A DNA stretch of 34,079 bases from a bacterium (GTDB taxonomy: Bacteria; Vulcanimicrobiota; Vulcanimicrobiia; Vulcanimicrobiales; SCRA01). Positions 15,725-24,584 of this stretch are shown in pieces (position 1 is the stretch's first letter; each line of letters begins with the position of its first letter). A program made the position numbers and the translations under genes. The notes under the pieces are model-generated. The model had not been told where the DNA came from. It did not search any database and saw only the letters and a program-made list of their open reading frames with translations. The stretch covers positions 1-34,079 of the forward strand of contig SCRA01000071.1 in the NCBI GenBank assembly GCA_004297985.1. Reading direction: 5' to 3'.

Positions 15725-15985
15725 TCAGCGCCGCGGCATGAATCTCGGGCGCCGCTGATCGTCCTCGGCCTCGCCGACCGCGACCTCGAGCACCGAGGCC
15801 AGCGCCTCCGCGAACTCGACGTGCTGGTCGGCCGTCGCGGCCCGCGCCTGCTGGATGACCTGCTCGAAGCCCGGCCGGCGCTCCGCCGGCAGCGCCGCGA
15901 CGCGCCAAGTGAGGGCCCGAAGATTCGCTTCCACCAGATCTGCGGCCTCCCGCGGATCGACGACCTCCCGCTCCTTGAACAGCAT
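15725..15985 (-). CDS. Small hypothetical protein, 86 residues
   Basis: I do not recognise this protein. The ATG at 15985 has a good GGGAGG seven bases upstream. The product is largely helical and charged, starts MLFKEREVVDPREAADLVEA and ends with a basic tail (QRRPRFMPRR). It has no signal peptide, membrane segment or cysteines. The frame is open another 22 codons upstream (to 16051), but that part lacks a ribosome site. It is followed by a 14-bp hairpin, so it may be a single-gene unit. It could be a small regulatory or DNA-associated protein, but nothing proves this. Confidence 0.6.
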   Translation of the reverse strand: MLFKEREVVDPREAADLVEANLRALTWRVAALPAERRPGFEQVIQQARAATADQHVEFAEALASVLEVAVGEAEDDQRRPRFMPRR

Positions 15986-16085
15986 GCGCCGCCCTCCCGT
16001 CCGACTCTCAGGATAGCCGGGATGTGCGCCTCGCGGCATCCGGGAAATCACCTAATTGTTCGGTAGCCCTCTTGCCAATGGGCTG

Positions 16086-16790
16086 CTAGAGGCGGTCGCC
16101 GGGGCGCGGCCCGAGGATCCGCCAGCGGCCGGCGGCCAGGCTCTCCAGCTCTTCCGGGGAGCCCGTAAGGACGGGGAAGGTGTGGTGGTGCATGGCCACC
16201 ACCGTGGGCGCTTGAAGGAACTCACAGGCCTTGGCCGCCTCGCGCGGCCCCATCGTGTAGTGGCCGCCGATCGGCAGGAGCGCGACCTCGGGGCGATAGA
16301 GCTCGTGGATGAGCGCCATGTCCGAAAAGACATTGGTATCGCCCGCGTGGTAGAGCGTGAGGCCGTTGTCAAACGCGACGACGTAGCCGCAAGGATCGCC
16401 GCCGTAAACGATCTTGCCCTCGTCCAAGATGCCGCACGAGTGGTCGGCGTGGACCATGGTGACTTTGATGCCGTCCAGTTCGATCGTACCGCCCTTGTTC
16501 ATGCCGATCAGGTTGGCCTCGGCTACACCCTTGGCGCCTAACCAGACACTGGTTTCGAAGTTGCAGACGAAGACGGCGCTCGGGTGCGTGGCCGCGATTT
16601 CAACGGCGTCGCCGATGTGGTCGTAGTGCCCGTGCGTGATCAGCACGTAGTCGAGGGAAGGGATCCGCTTGAGACTCTGCGGAACGGCCGGGTTGCCTTG
16701 AACCCAGGGATCGATCAGGATCCGCTTGCCCGTATGGCTCTTGATCGTGAACGTGGCATGACCAAGGTAGGTGAGCTCAGTGTCGCGCAT
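16086..16790 (-). CDS. UPF0173-family metal-dependent hydrolase (metallo-beta-lactamase fold)
   Basis: A 234-residue member of the UPF0173 (YtkL-like) branch of metallo-beta-lactamase-fold hydrolases. The metal motif THGHYDHIGD gives His53, His55, Asp57 and His58. Further ligands are in MVHADHS and LYHAGDTNVF, and the family C-terminus shows LLPIGGHYTMGPREAA and VAMHHHTFPVL. The family's physiological substrate is not known. ATG at 16790 has a very strong GGAGGAGGGG upstream. It starts 34 bases after the glutamate synthase stop and is probably cotranscribed with it. Confidence 0.9.
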   Translation of the reverse strand: MRDTELTYLGHATFTIKSHTGKRILIDPWVQGNPAVPQSLKRIPSLDYVLITHGHYDHIGDAVEIAATHPSAVFVCNFETSVWLGAKGVAEANLIGMNKGGTIELDGIKVTMVHADHSCGILDEGKIVYGGDPCGYVVAFDNGLTLYHAGDTNVFSDMALIHELYRPEVALLPIGGHYTMGPREAAKACEFLQAPTVVAMHHHTFPVLTGSPEELESLAAGRWRILGPRPGDRL

Positions 16791-16824
16791 CGTCCCCTCC
16801 TCCACGAAGTACGACCAACCGATA

Positions 16825-19800
16825 CTAGGCCACGCTCGATACGCCCTCCAAGGCCTCCTCGGGAAGCTCGCTTGGCGCCCGCACCGCCACCGGTTCGACC
16901 AGCCAGAACGCAGCCGCCGATGCCGGCCAGGCACGCAGCAGGGTCCGCGCCATTTCGCTCTCGGTGCGCTCGGCATGCACCTCCAGCAGCATCCGCACTC
17001 GCTCCACGCGGCGCGGGTCGCCGCCCAAGCGCGTCGCGCGCACGGCCGTTCCCGCGAAGCGGGCCGGGAAGGCACCCTCCGCATCCAACACGTAGGCCAC
17101 GCCGCCCGTCATGCCGCTGGCAAAGTTGCGCCCCGTGGGCCCGAGGATAACGACCTCGCCGCTGGTCATGTACTCGCACCCGTGGTCGCCCACGCCGCCC
17201 ACGACCAACGACGCCCCGGAATTGCGCACAGCGAAACGCTCCCCGGCGCTGCCGCGCAAGAATGCCCGCCCGCCGGTCGCGCCGTAGAAACAAGCGTTTC
17301 CGGCCACCGGTTGCCACGGCATCTTCCACGGCGGCGCGATGACGATCTCGCCGCCCGACATGCCCTTGCCGACGTAGTCGTTCGCGTCGCCCTCGAGGCG
17401 TAACGAAATCCCCGCCGTCAGGAAGGCGCCGAAGCTTTGCCCCGCCGTGCCGCGGAACGTGGCGCGCAGGGGCACTGCCAAACCACGCTCGCCGAAGCGC
17501 TCCGCGACCAGTCCGCTCACTCGCGCCCCGACCGCGCGGTCGCCCGGCGTGATCGGCAGGGCGACGTAGGCGGCGGCACGCCCTTCGATCGCGGGGATGG
17601 CCTCTGCCGCCAGGGCATCGTCGAGGCAGGCACTCTGCGGCGCGAGCGTGGTGGCGGGCGCGCCCGGTGCAGGAAGCCCCATCAGCTCCGAGATGTCGAC
17701 GCTATGACCCTCGCGCGGACGGACCAGATCGGTGCGCCCCATGAGATCGTCGAGCGAGCGCGCGCCGAGCGCCGCCAGGCGACGGCGCACGTCGCGCGCC
17801 AGCAACCGCAGATAGTTGGCGGCATGCTCCGCCTTGCCTGGGAACTTCGCGCGCAGCTCCGCCTTTTGGGTGGCGATCCCGACGGGGCACGTGTTGAGGT
17901 GACACTGCCGCGCCATGACGCAGCCGATCGCTACGAGCACGGTCGAGCCGACGCCGAACTCCTGCGCCCCCAAGAGCGCTCCGACGACAACGTCGCGGCC
18001 CGTCTTGATTCCGCCGTCGACGCGCAGGCGAGTGCGGCTGCGCAGGCCGTTCTCCACCAGCACGCGGTGGCTCTCGAGGAGCCCCAACTCCCACGGACTG
18101 CCGGCGTGCTTGATCGACGCTAGCGGTGAGGCACCGGTCCCGCCGTCGTGGCCTGCCACGTGGATGACGTCGGCCAGCGCTTTGGCCACACCGGCGGCGA
18201 CCGCCCCGATGCCGGTCTGCGAGACCAGTTTCACGGCGATCCGCGCACGCGGGTTGACGCGCCGCAGATCGTAGATCAACTGCGCCAGATCTTCGATCGA
18301 GTAGATATCGTGGTGCGGCGGCGGCGAGATCAACTGCTGGCCGGCCTGTGCGCGACGCAGGGTAGCGATCTCGACGGTCACCTTGTTGGCGGGGATCTGC
18401 CCGCCTTCGCCGGGCTTCGCGCCCTGGGCGATCTTGATCTCCAGCTCCTCCGCGGTTACAAGATACTCGGCGGTCACGCCGAAGCGCGCGCTGGCGACCT
18501 GGCGCACCGCGTTGTACGGCGCGCCGGGGGAGCGGTCGCGATAGTGGCGGGGATCCTCACCGCCCTCGCCGGCGTTCGAGCGCGCGCCAGCCAGATGGGC
18601 ACCGGCAGCCACGGCCTCGTGCGCCTCCGGCGAGAGTGAGCCGAGCGACATGGCGGAGGTCGTGAAGCGCGCGATGATCCCCTCCTCGGACTCCACGCTC
18701 TCCAGCGGTACGCTCGGCCCCAGCGGCGCGACGTCGAAGAGATCGCGCACCGTGCGCGGCTCGCGCTTCTCCATCTCATCGGAGAGCGCGTAGAAGGAAT
18801 CTTCGTCGCCGTCGATGGCGCTGGCACGCAGCGTCTTGATGACCATGGGCTCGTAGGCTCGCTTGAGCCCCTCGCGGCGGAAGCGGAAGCTTCCGCGATC
18901 GACCAGCGCCGGCTTCTCCCCGCGCGAGAACTCGCGGAAGGCGCGCAGATCCTGCTCCAACTCGTCGAAGCCGATAGTCGGCAGCCGGCACGCGGCCGAA
19001 GGGAAGCAGAGCTCCACCACTTCGCGCGCTAGCCCAAGCGTGTCGAAGGCCTGACCGCCAATGTACGAGCGCAGCGTGCAGATGCCGAGCTTGGCCAGCA
19101 CCTTCTTGATGCTCGCGCCCATGGACTCGGCAAGCCGCACCTCGTCGAGGCCCTCTCCACGCACCGTGCGCAGCGCAAGCCACGGACAGACCACGTCGGC
19201 CCCGGCGGCCAAGAGCATCGCCGCCGAATGCGAGTCGAACGCCATACCGTCGGTGGCCGCGATGGAGCAGCGCAGACGCAGACCTTCGTTGACCAGTTGC
19301 GCGTTCAACGCGCCCACCGCCAGCAGCGCAGGCACAGTCAACTCTTCGTCGGCGACGTAGCGGTCGTCGAAGACCACCAGCGTGGCGCCGGCGCGCGCCA
19401 ACTTCACGGCGCGAGCAACGACGTCCGCAAGCGCCTCGCGCAGCGTGCGCGCCTGCGATCCCAGACGCACCGTACGAGACTGGAGGCGACCGTCGACCAA
19501 CAGCGCGGCAAGCTCCGATTCGTGGACCACGGCGCGGTCGAGCACCACCAAATTGGCGTCGCGCGCGCTGCCGTCGAACCCGGGGCGCGCCCCGACGAAC
19601 GTGCGCGCGTCGCAGACGACGGCCTCGCGCAGCGGATCGATGGGTGGATTGGTAACCTGCGCAAAGCGCTGGCGGAGATAGGTGTGCGGCCGCTGGCGGC
19701 GCGAGAGGAACGAGAACGCGGCGTCGTCGCCCATAGCGAAGATCACCTCGTTTCCCGTACGGGCCGCCGGGATCAAGACATCCTTGTGATCCTCCAGCGC

Positions 19801-21069
19801 CCAACCGCTCCGGACTTGCGCACGGCACAGCGACTCCGCGTCGGCATCTTGGGACCTTCGCTCGCCGCCCACGAAGCGCCAGAGGTGCGCCACATGGCCG
19901 CCGGCCTCGGCGCGGCGCCGCGCGCGGAAGGCGCTGGGCTCCACCAGCTCTCCCGTGGCGAGATCGACCACGATGCGGTCGCCGGGGCCTAAGCGTCCGC
20001 GGCGGACGATGCGCTCGGGAGCTACGTCCAGGACACCGGTCTCCGAGGCGCAGATCACGTAGCCGTCGCTGGTCACGCACCAGCGCGAGGGACGAAAGCC
20101 GCTGCGATCGAGCGCGGCGCCCACCTTCAGCCCGTCGGTGAAAGCGATGCAGGCGGGGCCGTCCCACGGTTCCACCACCGCCAGTCGCGCGTCGTAGTAG
20201 GCTCGCAGCGCGAGGTCGTCGCGGTCGGGGGCGGGCGCGAGCAGCGCATCGACGGCGTCGTCGACGCTCCAGCCGGCACGCAGCATTGCCTCGAGCGCCT
20301 CGTCGAAATTGAAGGAGTCGGACGCCGTCAGATCCACCTTCAAGCCGCGAGCGCGCATCCAGGCGCGATTACCACGCAGAGTATTGATCTCGCCGTTGTG
20401 CGCCACAAAGCGGAACGGCTGAACCAAGCGCCACGACGGCGCCGTGTTGGTCGAGAAGCGCTGATGAAAGACGGCGAAGCGAGAAGCGTAGGCCGGGTCG
20501 CGGAGATCCGCGTAGTAGGCGGCAAGGTCCTCCGACGAGAGCAACGCCTTGTAGGTCACGAGTAACGTGGACGACGAGACGATCTCCGCTCCCTCGATCG
20601 TGCCGTGGACGTTGCGCATGCCGCGTTCGCCCGGCATGCCCGCATCCACCAAGAGCTGCGCCACGGCTGGCGCCGCGGTCAGCGCGTGGGCGCCCAGCAC
20701 GCGCGCATCGCGCGGGACTTCACGCCAGCGCAGCGGGGTCAATCCCAAGCCACGCGCTCGCGACTCGATTGCGGCGCGCGCCTGCGCGGCCGCGAACGGC
20801 TCGGCGGGCAGAAACGTCGTGACGACGCCCAGCCGCTCCGGGGCTCGCAGATTCGCCGCGGCGAGATCGCGTGCGAAGAAGGACGGAGAGAGCTCGAGCG
20901 TGATCCCCGCTCCATCGCCGGTACGGCCGTCGGCCGCGCGGGCGCCGCGGTGGGCCATCGCCGTTGCCGCGCGCAGTGCGAGCTCGACGAGCTCGTGGGT
21001 AGGGGCGGCGTCGAGCCTAGAGAGAAAGCCGACGCCGCAGGCGTCGCGTTCCTGCGGATCCTGGTACAC
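16825..21069 (-). CDS. gltB: Glutamate synthase large (alpha) subunit
   Basis: A 1414-residue glutamate synthase that moves the amide nitrogen of glutamine to 2-oxoglutarate. Domain order: class II glutaminase (ERDACGVGFLSRLD, Cys11 expected to become the N-terminal nucleophile after a 10-residue propeptide is removed), central domain, FMN-binding synthase domain (EGGQIPANKVTVEIA, then GHDGGTGASPLASIKHAG), 3Fe-4S cysteines (RQCHLNTCPVGIATQ, about 1050-1065) and C-terminal GXGXG beta-helix (EYMTSGEVVILGPTGRNFASGMTGG). GTG at 21069 has GGAGG six bases upstream. It is shorter than E. coli GltB (about 1,500). No gltD lies next to it, so it may pair with a distant small subunit or use ferredoxin. 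A GTTTA-N5-TAAAC dyad lies within 50 bases upstream of the start. Confidence 0.95.
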   Translation of the reverse strand: MYQDPQERDACGVGFLSRLDAAPTHELVELALRAATAMAHRGARAADGRTGDGAGITLELSPSFFARDLAAANLRAPERLGVVTTFLPAEPFAAAQARAAIESRARGLGLTPLRWREVPRDARVLGAHALTAAPAVAQLLVDAGMPGERGMRNVHGTIEGAEIVSSSTLLVTYKALLSSEDLAAYYADLRDPAYASRFAVFHQRFSTNTAPSWRLVQPFRFVAHNGEINTLRGNRAWMRARGLKVDLTASDSFNFDEALEAMLRAGWSVDDAVDALLAPAPDRDDLALRAYYDARLAVVEPWDGPACIAFTDGLKVGAALDRSGFRPSRWCVTSDGYVICASETGVLDVAPERIVRRGRLGPGDRIVVDLATGELVEPSAFRARRRAEAGGHVAHLWRFVGGERRSQDADAESLCRAQVRSGWALEDHKDVLIPAARTGNEVIFAMGDDAAFSFLSRRQRPHTYLRQRFAQVTNPPIDPLREAVVCDARTFVGARPGFDGSARDANLVVLDRAVVHESELAALLVDGRLQSRTVRLGSQARTLREALADVVARAVKLARAGATLVVFDDRYVADEELTVPALLAVGALNAQLVNEGLRLRCSIAATDGMAFDSHSAAMLLAAGADVVCPWLALRTVRGEGLDEVRLAESMGASIKKVLAKLGICTLRSYIGGQAFDTLGLAREVVELCFPSAACRLPTIGFDELEQDLRAFREFSRGEKPALVDRGSFRFRREGLKRAYEPMVIKTLRASAIDGDEDSFYALSDEMEKREPRTVRDLFDVAPLGPSVPLESVESEEGIIARFTTSAMSLGSLSPEAHEAVAAGAHLAGARSNAGEGGEDPRHYRDRSPGAPYNAVRQVASARFGVTAEYLVTAEELEIKIAQGAKPGEGGQIPANKVTVEIATLRRAQAGQQLISPPPHHDIYSIEDLAQLIYDLRRVNPRARIAVKLVSQTGIGAVAAGVAKALADVIHVAGHDGGTGASPLASIKHAGSPWELGLLESHRVLVENGLRSRTRLRVDGGIKTGRDVVVGALLGAQEFGVGSTVLVAIGCVMARQCHLNTCPVGIATQKAELRAKFPGKAEHAANYLRLLARDVRRRLAALGARSLDDLMGRTDLVRPREGHSVDISELMGLPAPGAPATTLAPQSACLDDALAAEAIPAIEGRAAAYVALPITPGDRAVGARVSGLVAERFGERGLAVPLRATFRGTAGQSFGAFLTAGISLRLEGDANDYVGKGMSGGEIVIAPPWKMPWQPVAGNACFYGATGGRAFLRGSAGERFAVRNSGASLVVGGVGDHGCEYMTSGEVVILGPTGRNFASGMTGGVAYVLDAEGAFPARFAGTAVRATRLGGDPRRVERVRMLLEVHAERTESEMARTLLRAWPASAAAFWLVEPVAVRAPSELPEEALEGVSSVA

Positions 21070-21146
21070 GGGAAACCTCCGGGGTGGCTTTCTTTAATAG
21101 TTTAGAGAGTAAACCGCGAGCTAGCATTCGACAGATGTAACAACGT

Positions 21147-21172
21147 AGAGGCGCCGCATGCGCGGCGCCTCT
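21147..21172 (-). terminator. Strong 11-bp hairpin between the M20 hydrolase gene and gltB
   Basis: AGAGGCGCCGC and GCGGCGCCTCT form a perfect 11-bp stem with a 4-base loop, about 40 bases past the stop of the amidohydrolase gene. A smaller 6-bp hairpin (21190-21205) precedes it right after the stop. The following minus-strand bases (ACGTTGTTAC) are only weakly T-rich. It probably separates the kinase/amidohydrolase transcript from gltB. Confidence 0.6.
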
Positions 21173-21208
21173 GCATATGGTGCAACACATCCCTCCGGCG
21201 AGGGAGAA

Positions 21209-22366
21209 TTAAGAGGAGACAGCGATCCCCGTCATCATGTCGATGCCCACCCGCAGCGCGCGCTCGTCGAGGTCGAACCGGGCATTGTGATGCGGTACGG
21301 AGGTCTCCGGGCCACCACGCACCCCCAGCAGAAAGTAGGAGCCGGGGCGCTGCTCCTGCATGAAGGACATGTCTTCCGACCACAGCACCACGTCGTGCTC
21401 GACCACGTTCCCCTCGCCTACCACGTCGGCACCCACGGCGCGCACCAAGTCGGTCATCGCAGGGTCGTTCACGGTCGACGGGTAGCTAAAGCGGAAGTCC
21501 AGATCGTAGGAGGCACGCATGGCCTCGCAGATGCCCGCGGTGATGCGCTCGATGCGCTTGGGCATGGAGGCGCGGACCTCGCGGTCGAAGCTGCGTACGG
21601 TTCCCTTCAGCACGGCATGATCTGGAATCACATTGAACGTCGTCCCAGATTCGATGCTACCGACAGTTACCACGGCCGGATCCTTCGGGTGCAGCTCGCG
21701 GCTGACGATCGTCTGCAGCGCCGAGATGATCTGCGAGGCCACCACGATCGGATCGACGGAGAGCTGGGGCATCGCGCCATGGCCCCCCTTGCCCTCGATC
21801 GTCAACGTGAACTCGTCGGCGGAGGCAAAGAAGGCACCGTTGCGTACACCAACCCTGCCGACGTCGAGTCCGCTGTAGACGTGGAGCGCGAAGCAGCGAT
21901 CGATGTGGGGGTCCTCCAGTGCGCCGTCCTCGATCATGAGGCGGTTGCCGGCCGACCCCTCCTCACCCGGCTGAAAGCAGAAGACGACCCGGCCGGACAC
22001 GTCGGCGCGGCGGGCCGCCAGCTCCGCGGCGGCCGAGAGCAGGATCGCCATATGGGCGTCGTGGCCGCAGGCGTGCATCACGCCTTCGGTAGCGGAAGAA
22101 TACGGCGCATCGTTCAATTCGCGGACCGGCAGTGCGTCCATGTCGGCGCGCAGTAGCGTGGTTTGCCCAGGGCGCCCTCCCTCGAGCACGCCCAGCACGC
22201 CCGTCCGCCCAACGCCCTCCCGCACGCGTAGGCCGAGGCTGCGCAGCCGCTCCGCCACGAACACGGCCGTCCGATGCTCTTGCATCGAGAGTTCGGGAAA
22301 GCGGTGGAGGTAGCGGCGCACTGCCACGGGATCGGTGAAATCGGGAAGCGGTAACGGCGTCGTCAT
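21209..22366 (-). CDS. M20-family N-acyl amino acid amidohydrolase (hippurate-hydrolase-like)
   Basis: A 385-residue metal-dependent amidohydrolase of the M20D/HipO group, which releases amino acids from N-acyl conjugates. The motifs are RADMDALPV, HACGHDAHM (Cys100, His102), FQPGEEG (Glu135/136), ALHV (His162), KGGHGAMP in the dimerisation domain, and the closing SVPHHNARFDLDE. ATG at 22366 follows the stop of the histidine-kinase gene by 25 bases and has a poor ribosome site. It is probably a cytoplasmic scavenging enzyme supplying amino acids or branched acids. The acyl group and amino acid it prefers cannot be read from the sequence. Confidence 0.92.
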   Translation of the reverse strand: MTTPLPLPDFTDPVAVRRYLHRFPELSMQEHRTAVFVAERLRSLGLRVREGVGRTGVLGVLEGGRPGQTTLLRADMDALPVRELNDAPYSSATEGVMHACGHDAHMAILLSAAAELAARRADVSGRVVFCFQPGEEGSAGNRLMIEDGALEDPHIDRCFALHVYSGLDVGRVGVRNGAFFASADEFTLTIEGKGGHGAMPQLSVDPIVVASQIISALQTIVSRELHPKDPAVVTVGSIESGTTFNVIPDHAVLKGTVRSFDREVRASMPKRIERITAGICEAMRASYDLDFRFSYPSTVNDPAMTDLVRAVGADVVGEGNVVEHDVVLWSEDMSFMQEQRPGSYFLLGVRGGPETSVPHHNARFDLDERALRVGIDMMTGIAVSS

Positions 22367-22393
22367 GCCCGTGCGTTCTACGGGCGCGCGCCC

Positions 22394-23401
22394 TCACGCC
22401 TTTACCGGGATACGAACAAAGAACGTCGAGCCGGAACCAACCTCGCTCTCGACGTAGACGGCGCCACCACGTTGCAGCGTCAACTCACGAACCGCGGCCA
22501 GACCTAGCCCCGTGCCCTGCACGCCGCGCACCCCCAGGCGGTGGTAGCGGCGGAAGATCAGAGACTGCTTCTGCGGTTCGATGCCGGGGCCGTAGTCGCG
22601 TACGGCGAAGACCACCATCGACCCCTCACGCGCGATATCCACGTCGATCGGGGCCGGCGCCTCGGAGTACTTTACGGCGTTGCCAATGAAATTGAGCAAT
22701 ACCATGCGCACCTCGGCCGAGGTCATGGCCACCGGCGGGATGGCGTCCTCGATGCGCAACCGGAAGAGACGTCCGCTCGGCTCGAAGGCAGTTACCGCCT
22801 GGTGCGCGATGGCTCCCACGTCCTCGCAGCGGATCTCGCGCTCCTCCATTCCCGAGGAGACGAGCGTCGCCAGCGACAGGATATCGTCGACGATCTGCTG
22901 GACGCGCAACGCCGCGTCAAGGGCACGCTGGACGTAGTCGCCGCGGGGATCGGGCTCCTCCACGGAGAGCTCCAGATAGCCGCGTAGCGCCGTCAACGGA
23001 CCGCGCAGCGTGTGAACCAGGTCGCCGGCAGCCGTGGCCTGGCTGCGCATCACGTCGTCTTCGAGCGTGAGATCGGCAATACGCACCGCATGCAGGCGCA
23101 AGCCGCCGATCGCCAACGGCTCCCCGGCCACCTCGTAGAGCGCGCCGCCTTGGCCGCGCAAGTGCTCCGTCCGTGGCCCCGCGGCGCGCGTGCGGTCGAC
23201 GGCCTGAATCATTCCGGCCTCGGCGGGCCGCCCTGTCAGCCCGATGAGGATGAGGGCCCGTTTGTTGGCGAAGACGCAGGTTCCACGCTCGTCATAGAGC
23301 ATGAGTCCAAAGGGAAGAATGTCGAGTGCTGCCGCGTAGAGCTCGACGTCTTCGGGAACGAGAACGGTTTCCACGACGGGAACATGAAGGATCTCGGCCA
23401 T
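22394..23401 (-). CDS. PAS-domain sensor histidine kinase, probably soluble
   Basis: A 335-residue histidine kinase with no transmembrane segment. Residues about 20-115 form a PAS-like sensor (ALDILPFGLMLYDERGTCVFA). The dimerisation helix carries the presumed phospho-acceptor His130 in GDLVHTLRGPLTALRGYLEL; the usual HELR/HDLR is here HTLR. The ATPase domain has the N box (NFIGNAVKYS), G1 (DYGPGIEP) and G2 (GTGLGLAAVRELTLQRGG). ATG at 23401 has GAGGAG five bases upstream. An open frame extends to 23641, but that overlaps the divergent E1alpha gene. No response regulator is adjacent. It is divergent from the 2-oxoacid dehydrogenase operon, 136 bases apart, which suggests metabolic or redox sensing (inference). 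Confidence 0.9.
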   Translation of the reverse strand: MAEILHVPVVETVLVPEDVELYAAALDILPFGLMLYDERGTCVFANKRALILIGLTGRPAEAGMIQAVDRTRAAGPRTEHLRGQGGALYEVAGEPLAIGGLRLHAVRIADLTLEDDVMRSQATAAGDLVHTLRGPLTALRGYLELSVEEPDPRGDYVQRALDAALRVQQIVDDILSLATLVSSGMEEREIRCEDVGAIAHQAVTAFEPSGRLFRLRIEDAIPPVAMTSAEVRMVLLNFIGNAVKYSEAPAPIDVDIAREGSMVVFAVRDYGPGIEPQKQSLIFRRYHRLGVRGVQGTGLGLAAVRELTLQRGGAVYVESEVGSGSTFFVRIPVKA

Positions 23402-23537
23402 CTGCTCTCCTCTATCTTCGGCACGACGAGGAGCGCCGCGTACCCGTGAAACGCCTTCCCGTTGGGGACAAGGATTCTGAGACGGTGTTGCCTTATGCTT
23501 CGTGGCTCTAAACCCACTTCGTCGGAGGAACGTTGGC

Positions 23538-24584
23538 ATGGCTAAAGCCCCTTCGGCGCAGGCGCATGCGCCTGCGCCCGCGGTAGCCGCCTCACACCAC
23601 GAGCTTTCGAAGGAGCAGTTGCGCGCTATTTTCCGCAGCATGCTCCTTCAGCGGACGGTCGACAACCGCGGATTCCAGCTCAACCGCCAGGGGAAGATCC
23701 CCTTTGCGGCCGGCTCGGAGGGACATGAGGCCGTTCAAGCGGGAGCCGGTATGGCCTTCCAACGCGGCAGGGACCTCCTTGTCCCCTACTATCGCGACGT
23801 TGGGCTCTGCATGGCCTGCGGCTTTCCGACGATCGAAGTCTTCTACTCGCTCTTCGCGCGCGCCAAGGACAACGGCGGCGGCCGCCAATTCCCCAGCCAC
23901 CTGACCAAGAAGTCAGCGGGCATCTTCAGCTTCAGCTCGATCATCGCCGGACATATGGCGCACGCTGTAGGGGCGGCCTATGCGCTCAAGTACCGCAACG
24001 AACGTGACCGCGCGGTGATCTGCACGTTCGGCGAGGGAGCGACCAGCGAAGGCGAGTGGCACGAGGCGATGAACTTCGCTGGGCTCCACCGTCTTCCGAT
24101 CGTCTTCCTCTGCGAGAACAACCAGTGGGCCATCTCCACGCCGCAAGAGAAGCAGATGGCCGTCAAGGACGTGGCGATCAAGGCCTCCGGCTACGGCATG
24201 GAAGGCGTGATCATCGACGGCTTCGACCCCATCGCCGTCTACGACGCCGTTGCCGCGGCACGCGAAAAGGCCGCGAGCGGCGGCGGCCCGACGCTGATCG
24301 AGGCGAAGTGCTACCGCTTCCTCTCGCACACTACCGACGACGACGACCGCACCTACCGCTCGAAAGAGGAAGTGGAGTCGCATCGTAAGGACGACCCGGT
24401 GCCTCGCTTCGAGCGCTGGCTCGTGGAGCACGGCGTCGTGAGCACCGTCGAAGTCGAAGCGCTGAAGAAAGACGTTCTGCGCGAAGTCAACGAGTGCACC
24501 GACGCCGCGGAGGCCGAGCCCTACCCACAAGCCTCCGAACTCTACACGAACCTGGTGGAAGGAGCTTGGGAGCCGTGGCAGTGA
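23538..24584 (+). CDS. Branched-chain 2-oxoacid dehydrogenase E1 component, alpha subunit
   Basis: A 348-residue thiamine-diphosphate-dependent subunit that, with E1beta, decarboxylates a 2-oxoacid. The TPP/magnesium motif runs from FGEGATSEGEWHEAMNF to CENNQWAIS (about 164-200). RFLSHTTDDDDRTYR resembles the regulatory loop of branched-chain E1alpha. GRQFPSHL and SFSSIIAGHMAHAVGAAYAL are also typical. The first 22 residues are Ala/Pro/His-rich and probably flexible. ATG at 23538 follows GGAGGA by eight bases; the upstream in-frame start at 23502 has no ribosome site. The features favour a branched-chain over a pyruvate substrate, but this remains a judgement. It is first of the E1alpha-E1beta-E2 operon. 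Confidence 0.9.
   Translation: MAKAPSAQAHAPAPAVAASHHELSKEQLRAIFRSMLLQRTVDNRGFQLNRQGKIPFAAGSEGHEAVQAGAGMAFQRGRDLLVPYYRDVGLCMACGFPTIEVFYSLFARAKDNGGGRQFPSHLTKKSAGIFSFSSIIAGHMAHAVGAAYALKYRNERDRAVICTFGEGATSEGEWHEAMNFAGLHRLPIVFLCENNQWAISTPQEKQMAVKDVAIKASGYGMEGVIIDGFDPIAVYDAVAAAREKAASGGGPTLIEAKCYRFLSHTTDDDDRTYRSKEEVESHRKDDPVPRFERWLVEHGVVSTVEVEALKKDVLREVNECTDAAEAEPYPQASELYTNLVEGAWEPWQ

Noticed and set aside
23402-23537. Sigma-70 promoter for the E1alpha operon (TATGCT-like -10 near 23495)
   Set aside because: No acceptable -35 element lies at suitable spacing, so the assignment would be guesswork.
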